Part shown: positions 24,802 to 31,959 of the stretch, one piece after another | How positions within the stretch are numbered: the first letter of the stretch is position 1 | Layout: each line of letters begins with the position of its first letter | Source: BOG-908 sp964242115 | GTDB lineage: Bacteria > Pseudomonadota > Alphaproteobacteria > Acetobacterales > Acetobacteraceae | DNA: 64,000 bases | Direction: 5' to 3' | Assembly: GCA_964242115.1 (NCBI GenBank) | Contig: CAXSZX010000002.1 | Span: 62,001 to 126,000 of the forward strand | Notes under the pieces: model-generated | Databases searched by the model: none | The model's input: the letters and a program-made list of their open reading frames with translations, nothing else | What the model was told of the DNA's origin: nothing | Translations under genes and position numbers: made by a program

Positions 24802-24837
24802 GCGGTATCGTAACCCTGTTGCGATTTCTTCGCAACG
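24776..24837. promoter_or_regulatory. Operator region: 17-bp direct repeat and dyad
   Basis: AACCCTGTTGCGATTTC occurs twice (24776-24792 and 24812-24828), once inside the XRE coding start and once in the divergent intergenic gap. The second copy extends to the perfect dyad GTTGCGA-TTTCT-TCGCAAC (24819-24837). This is a good candidate for an autoregulatory operator of the XRE protein controlling both directions. Confidence 0.6.
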
Positions 24838-24893
24838 GAACAGCCGGCCGGGGCGCTACCAACACCCCGTCCGGCCTAACCGAGGATGGAGCT

Positions 24894-25367
24894 ATGACCA
24901 CCATGCCAACGGCTACGCACGACCATACCACATTGCCGCCCGCGCCGCCCGTCGGCCGCCGGGCCATGCTGACAGTCGTCACCGCCTCCTTGGCCGGCAC
25001 CGCGCTGAACGTCGCCACCCTGCCGGCCGGCGCCGCCCAGAACCCCGACGCCAAGCTGATCGCCACCGCCACCCGCCTGATCGAGCTCGACGGCGAGTTT
25101 GCCCGTCTTCTGCTGCTCACCGACGTGGACCCCGACGCGCCACGCTCGCCCGAGCTGGAGGCCAACGAGGAAGCCGAGCAAGCCGCGTCAGAGGAGCAAC
25201 AAGCAGCCGGCGAATGGCTGGCCGAAACGCCGGCGCGCACGCTGGCCGGGCTGCAGGCGAAGGCGCGCGCCATCCAGACCTACAACGCCGGATGGCCGCA
25301 GCACGACATGATCGGCAGGCTCACCGCCTCGTTGGTCAACCAGCTGGCCGCGGGGATCGCAGCATGA
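24894..25367 (+). CDS. Twin-arginine-leader hypothetical protein, first of trio
   Basis: 157 residues from ATG 24894 (GGAGCT upstream). The N-terminus has a plausible Tat leader: VGRRAMLTVVTASLAGTAL, cleavage near PAGAA-QN. The mature part is helical and acidic (LEANEEAEQAASEEQQAAGE) and ends in TPARTLAGLQAKARAIQTY. That last block resembles LPARTPEGIKAKARVLRSVY in the third gene, so the two are probably paralogues. The stop overlaps the next start (ATGA). Function unknown; likely element cargo. Confidence 0.7.
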   Translation: MTTMPTATHDHTTLPPAPPVGRRAMLTVVTASLAGTALNVATLPAGAAQNPDAKLIATATRLIELDGEFARLLLLTDVDPDAPRSPELEANEEAEQAASEEQQAAGEWLAETPARTLAGLQAKARAIQTYNAGWPQHDMIGRLTASLVNQLAAGIAA

Positions 25368-25783
25368 GCGCCGCGATCATTCGTCTGCGTCGACCCGACG
25401 ATCGGGAAGACCCGTGGCACGCCCGGCTGGGGCTGTCGCCCTTTCGCGAGACGTTCCCGCTTTGGGAGCGCTCGCCCGCCAGCCTCAGCCATTGGTTGGC
25501 GGCATCTACCAACGAGTTCCCCGTGATGGGGATGTGCCAAGTGTCGCAGCGTCGGGACATGCCGTTTTTAGAGGATGCATGTCGCCGAAACCCGGAGGCG
25601 TCTCGCGAGCTGCTGACAGCCTACATCGGCTTGCACAGCAGGTTTGGGCAGATGGCGCGCGCGCTGCACGGGGAGGCAATGCGCCTCGCCCTGGCGGACA
25701 CACGCGCCAATTCGGGCAGTGCTGTGACCGACGAGTCACTCATGATTTTGGCGAGCCTTGACGGCCAGGCGGTGACAGCGTGA
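25364..25783 (+). CDS. Hypothetical protein, middle of trio
   Basis: 139 residues from ATG 25364, overlapping the stop before it by four bases, with its own stop overlapping the following GTG. No signal or membrane segment. Contains RPDDREDPWHARLGLSPFRE and a Trp-rich region (FPLWERSPASLSHWLAA). No family recognised. Tight coupling to two exported neighbours suggests a shared function. Confidence 0.65.
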   Translation: MSAAIIRLRRPDDREDPWHARLGLSPFRETFPLWERSPASLSHWLAASTNEFPVMGMCQVSQRRDMPFLEDACRRNPEASRELLTAYIGLHSRFGQMARALHGEAMRLALADTRANSGSAVTDESLMILASLDGQAVTA

Positions 25784-26169
25784 GCGCCGCCACAAGCCGT
25801 CGCCGCCTGTTCGGCACCGGCGCTGCGCTGCTGGTGCTGGGCGCCGCTCCTGCCAGTCTTGGCAAGGCTGCCGAACTGGACGGCGAGCTGCTGGAAGCCG
25901 CATCGGGCGTGGCCGCTATAGACCGCCAGCAGGCGGCCTGGATGGAAGCTGGCAGCGGTAGTGATGCAGAGTGGGAGGAGACAGCCGCCAGCTATTGGGC
26001 CAACGCTGACCGTGTGCTTCAGCTGCCAGCACGGACCCCGGAAGGCATCAAGGCCAAGGCGCGGGTGCTGCGGTCGGTGTACCTCAGCGTGGCCGGCAGC
26101 GAGGGGGATTGCGTGGGGGAACACCTGCACAGTCTGGTGCGCGATATGCTGGGGGAGATCGCTTCGTGA
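25780..26169 (+). CDS. Twin-arginine-leader hypothetical protein, third of trio
   Basis: 129 residues from GTG 25780. Tat-like leader SRRRLFGTGAALLVLGAAP with cleavage near ASLGKA. The mature part shares the LPARTPEGIKAKAR block with the first trio gene. Followed by a strong terminator, so the three genes form one transcription unit. Confidence 0.65.
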   Translation: MSAATSRRRLFGTGAALLVLGAAPASLGKAAELDGELLEAASGVAAIDRQQAAWMEAGSGSDAEWEETAASYWANADRVLQLPARTPEGIKAKARVLRSVYLSVAGSEGDCVGEHLHSLVRDMLGEIAS

Positions 26170-26240
26170 GCTCCCGCGGTTTTCGCTGGCCGCCTGGTGG
26201 GCCGTATGACAGCGCGCCCCCACCCAAGCGATAACAGAGA

Positions 26241-26266
26241 GGCCGGGGTACACACCCCGGCCTTTT
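26241..26266 (+). terminator. Intrinsic terminator of the Tat-leader trio
   Basis: Stem GGCCGGGGT / ACCCCGGCC (26241-26249 and 26254-26262), ACAC loop, TTTTC tail. It also abuts the end of the DUF2513 gene on the other strand. Confidence 0.85.
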
Positions 26267-26658
26267 CATATCGTAAGGCCTAGATGCGTCTTGAGCGCAT
26301 CTTTCAGATATTGCTTTGTGACCTGAGCCGCAATCTCTAGACCAAAGCCGCCGACCTTCTTCATCGCATCCTTAGTTTTTCGCCAAGCTTCGGGGTTGCG
26401 AATATCATCTAGAAACTCGTGACCGCTCCAGGTTAAGCCGGCGAATCCGAGAGCCATCATCCCGCCAGAATGCGGAGGCGAATGGATAAATCCGGCTTGC
26501 TCCAGCAAGTTCGCATTGTAGACAATTGTGTCTAGGTCAAACCCGTCGATCTTGAACCAATCATCGCCATACGGAATGCTATCGACAGTCCCAGCTACGA
26601 GCTGGAAGTCTTCAAGCTTTAACAAGAGCGTCCGTATCAGGTCCATGTCTCGTTTCAT
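26266..26658 (-). CDS. DUF2513 family protein
   Basis: 130 residues from ATG 26658. The start MKRDMDLIRTLLLKLE and the later LLEQAGFIH and LTWSGHEFLDDIRNPEAW fit the DUF2513 family found in phages and mobile elements, a small winged-helix-like protein of unknown role. Frames upstream of this ATG are shadows. Confidence 0.8.
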   Translation of the reverse strand: MKRDMDLIRTLLLKLEDFQLVAGTVDSIPYGDDWFKIDGFDLDTIVYNANLLEQAGFIHSPPHSGGMMALGFAGLTWSGHEFLDDIRNPEAWRKTKDAMKKVGGFGLEIAAQVTKQYLKDALKTHLGLTI

Positions 26659-26866
26659 CAAGCACCTCTGCCCCGTCCGCCAGCTTCGACATCCCCAGCA
26701 CCACGGGCACGCCCTCCACCGCATCGAACACCTGCACCCGCACCGTGCCCGCAAGCAACTCGTCCAGCGTCAGCCGCGACGGCCGCACGTTGTCGAACGT
26801 GAGCACCTGGTGCACGTCACTCACCTGTCGCCCCATCGTCGCCAGAGTGCACATGCACATGGACAT
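26612..26866 (-). CDS. Small phage-type hypothetical protein
   Basis: Up to 84 residues; an internal Met (MGRQVSDVHQVL) at about 26836 is a better start. The body (TFDNVRPSRLTLDELLAGTV, VEGVPVVLGMSKLADG) reads as a real short protein. It overlaps the DUF2513 start by 47 bases and the gene before it. Unknown function; compact late-region gene. Confidence 0.5.
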   Translation of the reverse strand: MSMCMCTLATMGRQVSDVHQVLTFDNVRPSRLTLDELLAGTVRVQVFDAVEGVPVVLGMSKLADGAEVLDETRHGPDTDALVKA

Positions 26867-27071
26867 GCACCTTGCGCCGCGGGCTTGGCCACGCGGCAGG
26901 TTCGGTGCGCGCCCGGCTTGCCGCTTCCATGGCGCGGATACTTTCCGTAAGCGGACCGTTCAGCCCGAGCATGTTGCCCAGGACTCGCGCCGCCTCGCTG
27001 CTGCTTGTCACTGGCAGAAGGCTTGGAAGCGGATAGGTGAGGCCTACAGCTTTTTTCAGTTCGTCGTTCAT
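26817..27071 (-). CDS. Small phage-type hypothetical protein
   Basis: 84 residues, starting right at the end of the tape-measure gene. Contains LPVTSSSEAARVLGNMLGL and NGPLTESIRAM, resembling the NGPL segment in the gp10-like protein's C-terminus. The tail is an unusual alternating Val/His run (KVHVHVHVHSG) that could bind metal. No family recognised. Confidence 0.5.
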   Translation of the reverse strand: MNDELKKAVGLTYPLPSLLPVTSSSEAARVLGNMLGLNGPLTESIRAMEAASRARTEPAAWPSPRRKVHVHVHVHSGDDGATGE

Positions 27072-29182
27072 CAGTTATATCCTCCCATTGGTAGGCCCGA
27101 AGGATACAGGCTCATAGACGAGTCGTGGCCAGTTGTGCCGCTCTGCACGATCCCTTGCGAGGTGCTGGTCGTAGTCTGCACCTTCTTCCCGTCGACGTAG
27201 ATGTGGTTCGTCGTCTCCACCGTCACCGGCCCGGGCGCATGCGCGGAGGTTTGACCTGGTGCGGTAGCAGCCGGCGGCGAGGAGAAGTCCAACCCAAGCA
27301 TGTCAATAAACGTCCCGAACACGCCTGAGGAAGCCCCAAAAACTCCGGTCCGTAGCGCTCGCCCAAATTGGCCGCTTGGCTTGTCGGGGGTCGCCGTCGG
27401 CAACGCTGGCGGTAACTGAAGCGACGCGTAACCAGCGGCGGCGCCGAGCGCGATGATCGCTCCGGAAAGTGCGATGAGCGAACCGACGCCAGTGCCGGCC
27501 ATGATCGTGATTGCCGTCTCAGCCTGGCCGCCCGCGCCGAAGGGGATTAGCGCCCTGGACAGCGCGACCACGCCCTTGACGAGCGGCCCGCCGATGAACA
27601 GCGCCGCCATAGCGCTGTCGCCGGCCACCTTGGACAGCACAGACAATCCCAGCCCGACGCCGATCAGGTTCTTCGCCGCGTCCGGGTGCTTTTCGGCTTC
27701 CTTCACCATGTAGTTGAGGGCTGTCGTCAGGTCGGTCAGCAAGGTAATGCCTGGCCCTTCGCCAAACTTGCCGAGCGCCACCAGGAAGTTCGTCTCGGCC
27801 GCGTGGAAAGCAGCCAGCTTGCCCACATCCGTGTTGACCAATTTGTCGACGGTTGTCGGGTCCTGACTCTCCATCTTCGTGGCGGTGTTCTGGATGGGCG
27901 TCTTGCCGATCGCAATGTCTGCAAGGATGCCCGACACGGTGCCGCGCTGGCCGTTCTCGGTCAGCCACTTCAACACTTCTTCGCGGGTTTTGATGCCACG
28001 CGCCGCGAGTTTCGGGACCATCTCGTCCCACACCCACGCGTATGGGTCTTTTTGGTAAAGTTGCTGGTTTACGATGTCGCCGGATTTATCGAGCAGGCCG
28101 ACCTTGTTCCAGGCGCCTCGGTTCGCCTTTGTCATGTGCTTTGTGCTGGGGCCGAACACCTGAAATGCGGACATGAGCGCAGTGCCTGTGCGGCCTGGCG
28201 ACATTTCGAGGAGGGCTTGCGTCTCCTCCAGCGCGCGAGGCGACAGACCGATGCCGGCCGATCGGGACGTGCGGGCGAAGGCCAGCCAGTTCTTTGCGTC
28301 CACCAGCCCGCCGCCGGCGAGGTAGCTGCGCGCCTGGAAGTCCATCCAGTTTTGATACATGCCGGTGTCCAGCTTCCCCGTTTTCGGGTCGATGAAGCTT
28401 TGCATGGCATCGCCTGCTTTCTCGGCCGCCTGGACTTCGCTGCCGCCGGTGCCGCCTTTGCCCAGCGGAGCGAGCTGGTAGAGCTGCTGCAGCCGGACCG
28501 CACCCGGCAGCGCGGCCAGCGACTCGTCCGCGTTGCCGAAAATACCCATGCTATTCCGAAACAGCGTCAACCCTTCGGCTTGCGTGAGCGCGGGGTATCG
28601 CTTCTGCAGCGTCGCAATCAGGTCGTTCGCCTGGCCCATCACCGCATCCGAGACGCGCTTGTCGGCCTGCGCGAGCGTGGTCTGCAACTGCACGTCGGCG
28701 TAGGCGTGGAACGCCTGCCCAGCGAGCCCCAGACCGGCATCGCCGAGCATTTGGGCGCCCATCGCCGTGTCCATCGCGTCGGCATGGGTGAACCCGTGGC
28801 TGCCTCCGCGTCCGCTACTGCCCCGACCACTCCCACCAGAGCCCGGCACGCGCACCTGACGCGATGCCGCGGCCATCTCCCGCCACGCGGTTGCCGTCTC
28901 CCGCGCATCCCGCGCCAGGGCCGATTGCGCGTCCGCGAGCGTCCGGGTGACGGTGCCCATTTTGCTCAGGCCGTCCAGGGCCTCGGTAGGCACGCGCAGC
29001 TTGTCCAGCTGGCGCACCAAGGCGCCGATACCTTTGCCCGAGCTCCCCAACTCGGCCAGGCTGTCCCGGAACAGACCGACGGCCTTGTTGACATCCTCGA
29101 ATGCCGCCATCACCTGACGCAGCACGGCCGGAACGTTCGTTTTCCATTCTAGCGACGCCTCTACGGCGAAAGACTCAACCAT
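27071..29182 (-). CDS. Phage tail tape-measure protein
   Basis: 703 residues. The N-terminal helical part is followed by a Gly/Ser-rich segment and long alpha-helical stretches, with hydrophobic segments in the last third (LIALSGAIIALGAAAGYASL, GDSAMAALFIGGPLVKGVVA), as is usual for tape measures. Position after the tail-assembly chaperone pair and gp10-like gene supports this. Short for a siphophage tape measure, implying a tail of modest length. No downstream tail-tip genes follow in this element. Confidence 0.82.
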   Translation of the reverse strand: MVESFAVEASLEWKTNVPAVLRQVMAAFEDVNKAVGLFRDSLAELGSSGKGIGALVRQLDKLRVPTEALDGLSKMGTVTRTLADAQSALARDARETATAWREMAAASRQVRVPGSGGSGRGSSGRGGSHGFTHADAMDTAMGAQMLGDAGLGLAGQAFHAYADVQLQTTLAQADKRVSDAVMGQANDLIATLQKRYPALTQAEGLTLFRNSMGIFGNADESLAALPGAVRLQQLYQLAPLGKGGTGGSEVQAAEKAGDAMQSFIDPKTGKLDTGMYQNWMDFQARSYLAGGGLVDAKNWLAFARTSRSAGIGLSPRALEETQALLEMSPGRTGTALMSAFQVFGPSTKHMTKANRGAWNKVGLLDKSGDIVNQQLYQKDPYAWVWDEMVPKLAARGIKTREEVLKWLTENGQRGTVSGILADIAIGKTPIQNTATKMESQDPTTVDKLVNTDVGKLAAFHAAETNFLVALGKFGEGPGITLLTDLTTALNYMVKEAEKHPDAAKNLIGVGLGLSVLSKVAGDSAMAALFIGGPLVKGVVALSRALIPFGAGGQAETAITIMAGTGVGSLIALSGAIIALGAAAGYASLQLPPALPTATPDKPSGQFGRALRTGVFGASSGVFGTFIDMLGLDFSSPPAATAPGQTSAHAPGPVTVETTNHIYVDGKKVQTTTSTSQGIVQSGTTGHDSSMSLYPSGLPMGGYN

Positions 29183-29369
29183 GCGCTACTTCCTTCCGTA
29201 TTTTGTCGCCCGGCACGCGGCCGTCTCGCTGGACAGGCAAGATGCACGGCCTGGCATGGTGCTGCTGGTGCTTACCGGCATTGCCAGCGCGGCCGCCCTT
29301 GGCCTCCTCGCCACCGTGGCCTTCGTCCTCGCCTGGACCGGGCTGGCAGCGGCCGGCGTCGTCACCTAA
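29181..29369 (+). CDS. Possible small membrane protein (opposite strand)
   Basis: 62 residues from ATG 29181, filling the gap between the tape-measure start and the gp10 end on the other strand. One strong hydrophobic stretch (ALGLLATVAFVLAWTGLAAA) after a more polar half. Possible holin-like or regulatory protein, but it runs against the direction of the late genes and overlaps both flanking genes by a few bases. Doubtful. Confidence 0.4.
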   Translation: MRYFLPYFVARHAAVSLDRQDARPGMVLLVLTGIASAAALGLLATVAFVLAWTGLAAAGVVT

Positions 29370-29851
29370 CCGGTCTCCCCATCGCGGCGCCGGATTGGCT
29401 TCAGCGGCCCGTTCAGGCCCATCGCTGCGCCCAGCTCGTAGTTGGCGATCAGCTCGGCCGCGTCCCTGTAATCGTTGTGGACCGCCGGCCCGATGAACGG
29501 GCGCGGAGGCATGCGCTGCGTCCCAAACTCCTGCCACTCGCCCACCGGATCATCAGTGCCCAGCGTCACGCGGCTGCCGTCCACAACGGAGCGGATCGAA
29601 GCGCGAAGCTCGCCGGTTCTGTAGAGCGGATCAGTTGGCGAGATACGGTCCGTGAACCCAAGCCGCTGCTTCTCTTCCACTGTGCTCGCTGCCAGGTCCG
29701 CCCAATCGGGGATCTCCTCACCGATCATGTCCCGCGCCGTCGTCTGGAACATTCGGCCGGCAGCCTCCAAGCCGCGTTTCTGCGCAGCTTCGACAGCGCC
29801 CGGCCGAGTGCGCAGGAAGTCCAGAAACTGCGGGATCGACGAGAACTTCAT
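29366..29851 (-). CDS. HK97 gp10-like tail completion/virion morphogenesis protein
   Basis: 161 residues. The pattern DPLYRTGELRASIRSVVDG and the C-terminal GEWQEFGTQRMPPRPFIGPA are typical of gp10/virion-morphogenesis proteins that link head and tail. The start ATG 29851 lies inside the end of the frameshifted chaperone frame. The C-terminus overlaps the opposite-strand small ORF by four bases. Confidence 0.82.
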   Translation of the reverse strand: MKFSSIPQFLDFLRTRPGAVEAAQKRGLEAAGRMFQTTARDMIGEEIPDWADLAASTVEEKQRLGFTDRISPTDPLYRTGELRASIRSVVDGSRVTLGTDDPVGEWQEFGTQRMPPRPFIGPAVHNDYRDAAELIANYELGAAMGLNGPLKPIRRRDGETG

Positions 29852-30026
29852 GACAATTTAAACAAAGCGCCTGGTCCCAATCGAAAACTTGCCCGTTCAT
29901 CTCTCCGAGAATAACCATTGCCGCCAGTCGGCGTGAGGCGGGCCACGTCTCCGCAACTTCGTAGGGCACGCCCGATTTCGCTAGCACAATGACGTCACGA
30001 AAACGGCCGTGCCTGCTCAGTTTTTT
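29718..30026 (-). CDS. Tail-assembly chaperone T frame (by -1 frameshift)
   Basis: Second reading frame reached from gene G by slipping at 30020-30026. The frame then reads LSRHGRFRDVIVLAKSG, VPYEVAETWPASRRLAAMV and ILGEMNGQVFDWDQAL, the kind of sequence found in T extensions (a hydrophobic segment ending in FDW). It has no ATG of its own at its head; GTG 29987 is the first internal start. The frame stays open to 29718, overlapping the gp10-like gene by 134 bases, so the true C-terminus may be odd or the overlap real. Confidence 0.6.
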   Translation of the reverse strand, partial: KKLSRHGRFRDVIVLAKSGVPYEVAETWPASRRLAAMVILGEMNGQVFDWDQALCLNCHEVLVDPAVSGLPAHSAGRCRSCAETRLGGCRPNVPDDGAGHDR

Positions 30027-30430
30027 GCCGTGGCCTGGACGTCTTCCTCCTTTTCCGCAAGCTCACCGGCCCCCCTAAGATAAGCGCGCAAGCCATCGAT
30101 GCCGATTTGATCAAGCGTCCAGTTGAGCTGGCTTTTTTTTGTGTGTGAGTGAATCGGCAAGCTGTCGACAGTAATCGTGCTAAAAGCCACTCTGGCCATT
30201 AGCATCCACTTCTGATTGTCAGAAAGGTCGCCGGCCAGGGCCATCAGATTGAAGTCGTCGCCCAGCGACAAGTCCCGCGTGACCAACGTGCGCCGCGTCG
30301 GTCCGAACGTCACCCGCATGCAGCTGACGTTCTTGCCGTTGATGTTCTGCTCAATGCGCTCTGCAGAGAAGTTGGGGTCGGTCTCTACTGCGTCGGTCTT
30401 GGTCGTATCGTCGGTTTGTGTGTCGCTCAT
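30017..30430 (-). CDS. Tail-assembly chaperone G-like protein
   Basis: 137 residues. In siphophages the short G and the frameshifted GT proteins load the tape measure before tail polymerisation. The position two genes before the tape measure, the size and the slippery sequence at the stop support this. Central region LVTRDLSLGDDFNLMALAG and NQKWMLMARVAFSTITVDSL; the C-terminus is acidic (GELAEKEEDVQATAKN). Confidence 0.7.
   Translation of the reverse strand: MSDTQTDDTTKTDAVETDPNFSAERIEQNINGKNVSCMRVTFGPTRRTLVTRDLSLGDDFNLMALAGDLSDNQKWMLMARVAFSTITVDSLPIHSHTKKSQLNWTLDQIGIDGLRAYLRGAGELAEKEEDVQATAKN
30020..30026 (-). promoter_or_regulatory. Programmed -1 frameshift site A AAA AAC
   Basis: The last codons of gene G read GCA AAA AAC TGA. 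A_AAA_AAC is a canonical slippery heptamer in the right phase and lies directly against the stop; the -1 frame continues as a protein-like chaperone extension. Confidence 0.7.
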
Positions 30431-30563
30431 GGTGTTTGCCTCGACTGAAAGGGTGCCGGCCGCGCGGACTGGATAGGCCCGCCGCCGGCTTTCGGTGTTT
30501 TTGTATGTCGGTCACTTACCGAATTGACCGGCGCGGCCCCGTCAGCCTCGCCGCGCTTGCAAA

Positions 30564-30713
30564 TCATCTTGAAGCAGCTTTTGCCGTGTATAGCTTGTGG
30601 AGCTCCGGCTGAAGGTCACTTCGATTAATCAGAACGAACCCGTCCGGGTGATCTTCGCAGACGATTGCGACAACGGGCGTCGAAAAGTCGTGCGGACCAA
30701 TTTGCGCTGCCAT
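30564..30713 (-). CDS. Small phage-type hypothetical protein (49 aa)
   Basis: ATG 30713 overlaps the previous gene's stop as TAATG. Sequence MAAQIGPHDFSTPVVAIVCE and then DHPDGFVLINRSDLQPE looks like a folded small protein. Likely structural or an accessory late protein; no family recognised. The 133 bases downstream, to gene G, hold no gene. Confidence 0.65.
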   Translation of the reverse strand: MAAQIGPHDFSTPVVAIVCEDHPDGFVLINRSDLQPELHKLYTAKAASR

Positions 30714-31081
30714 TACGCTGCCACTTGCGATGTCGTGAGAGAGCCTCGCTGGAACGTCGCCACGCAGCCAGGCGCCGAGGACGAGACGGACACCGTCGTC
30801 GCTGTAGCTGCAGCGAGCATGGGCAGGCCGGACAGCAGGAGCGTCCTGTTCGGCCCGACGCGCAGCGGCGCCGCAAGCAGATAGGAATATGGCGTCGCAC
30901 TCACCGCGCCGATGTCGACCTGAATTGGATGGTCGCCCTTGTTGGTCACTGCCAACTGCACGTTGCTCGCGTCCACAGCCGGCAGATTCATCACCTGGCC
31001 CAGCCCGTTCATGCCAGTTGGAAGGCTGGTGGTCGGCGTGCCCGATGGCACGAAGTTAGAAACCGGGGTTACGTTGGCCAT
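30713..31081 (-). CDS. Hypothetical phage structural protein
   Basis: 122 residues from ATG 31081. Rich in Thr, Ser, Val and Ala with a beta-type pattern (NVQLAVTNKGDHPIQVDIG, ATATTVSVSSSAPG), resembling head-decoration or fibre-like small virion proteins. No cysteine cluster or catalytic motif. Identity not established. Confidence 0.6.
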   Translation of the reverse strand: MANVTPVSNFVPSGTPTTSLPTGMNGLGQVMNLPAVDASNVQLAVTNKGDHPIQVDIGAVSATPYSYLLAAPLRVGPNRTLLLSGLPMLAAATATTVSVSSSAPGCVATFQRGSLTTSQVAA

Positions 31082-31082
31082 G

Positions 31083-31289
31083 TCACTCTCTCTCAACCGT
31101 CGCGTCGCCGCGCGCGATCTTGTCCAGGTTCCTCAAAAAAGCCCGGTTGTCGCCTGCCGCCAGCTTCGGCAACTCGCTGCGGCGTTCCAGATCCCGCGCG
31201 ATCGCCTTGGCGTCGTGCGACACGGGCTGACCTCGTTGCCGGCGCAGCTCGTTCAGCTCGTCCAGCTCGGTTTTCCAGAGGGCGCTCAT
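31083..31289 (-). CDS. Small phage-type hypothetical protein (68 aa)
   Basis: Charged helical protein (MSALWKTELDELNELRRQRG; LERRSELPKLAAGDNRAFLR). The ATG overlaps the end of the upstream 220-residue gene by four bases. No family recognised. Confidence 0.65.
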   Translation of the reverse strand: MSALWKTELDELNELRRQRGQPVSHDAKAIARDLERRSELPKLAAGDNRAFLRNLDKIARGDATVERE

Positions 31290-31948
31290 GCAGCCACCTG
31301 CAGGCCGGACGGATGCGTGGTGAGAAGCTGATCCTCAGGCGTGTGCGGCCACTCTGCACCAACCGCGCTGCGGTTCGCCCAGAACTCCCGTTCCCCCTCC
31401 TCGGTCGTTGTCTCGATCAGCGGCACCGGCATCTGAATGGACAGGCCGCCAGAGCCGTTCGGCTGTGGGTGCTGCACGCCGAGACGATGCGCTTCCTGAA
31501 TCGAGGATGTTGCCAGGTCGTGTAGCCGCCTACCCTCCAGCGCCAACGAGCGGGCCGTCTCGATCTTCGCCGCGGCCTCGATCCGCCGCTGCACGGCACG
31601 GGCATACATGCCGATGTGCGCCCGATGCTGCGCCGGCTTCAGGCCTGCCTGCGCGTCCAGGTGCATGCGCTCTAAATGCTGCACCATCCTGCCATGCAAC
31701 TCCGCCTGCGCCTGCGCCTGCTGCAGCGACATCATCACAGCCAGATCGGGGTCGGTGCCCGACTCTGCCGCCTTCCTGATTGAAGTCGTCACCGCATCCT
31801 CTGCCGCCGACGCGGCGATCACCGCCTCCACCTGCTTGGCCCGCGCCGCCTGCAGCTGATTGGCGTACGCGGCAATCTTTGCGTGCTGCGCCTCAATGAT
31901 TTCCTTGCGGATGGCCGGCGGCAGAGTGTCGGTCGTATCGTCTGGCAT
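31286..31948 (-). CDS. Coiled-coil phage protein between terminase and tail genes
   Basis: 220 residues from ATG 31948 (AAGGA upstream); TTG 31963 overlapping the terminase stop is an alternative. Strongly alpha-helical, Ala/Gln/Glu-rich (IIEAQHAKIAAYANQLQAAR; LQQAQAQAELHGRMVQHLER), then a Pro-rich C-terminus. It occupies the place where a portal gene is expected but is far too short and lacks portal features; a scaffold- or adaptor-like role is possible. Unknown. Confidence 0.65.
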   Translation of the reverse strand: MPDDTTDTLPPAIRKEIIEAQHAKIAAYANQLQAARAKQVEAVIAASAAEDAVTTSIRKAAESGTDPDLAVMMSLQQAQAQAELHGRMVQHLERMHLDAQAGLKPAQHRAHIGMYARAVQRRIEAAAKIETARSLALEGRRLHDLATSSIQEAHRLGVQHPQPNGSGGLSIQMPVPLIETTTEEGEREFWANRSAVGAEWPHTPEDQLLTTHPSGLQVAA

Positions 31949-31959
31949 GGTGTATCCTT

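Noticed and set aside
29175..29537. Minus-strand ORF bridging tape measure and gp10 genes
   Set aside because: Off-frame relative to the gp10-like gene and of antisense-like composition; the gap is better explained by a small plus-strand ORF or as non-coding.
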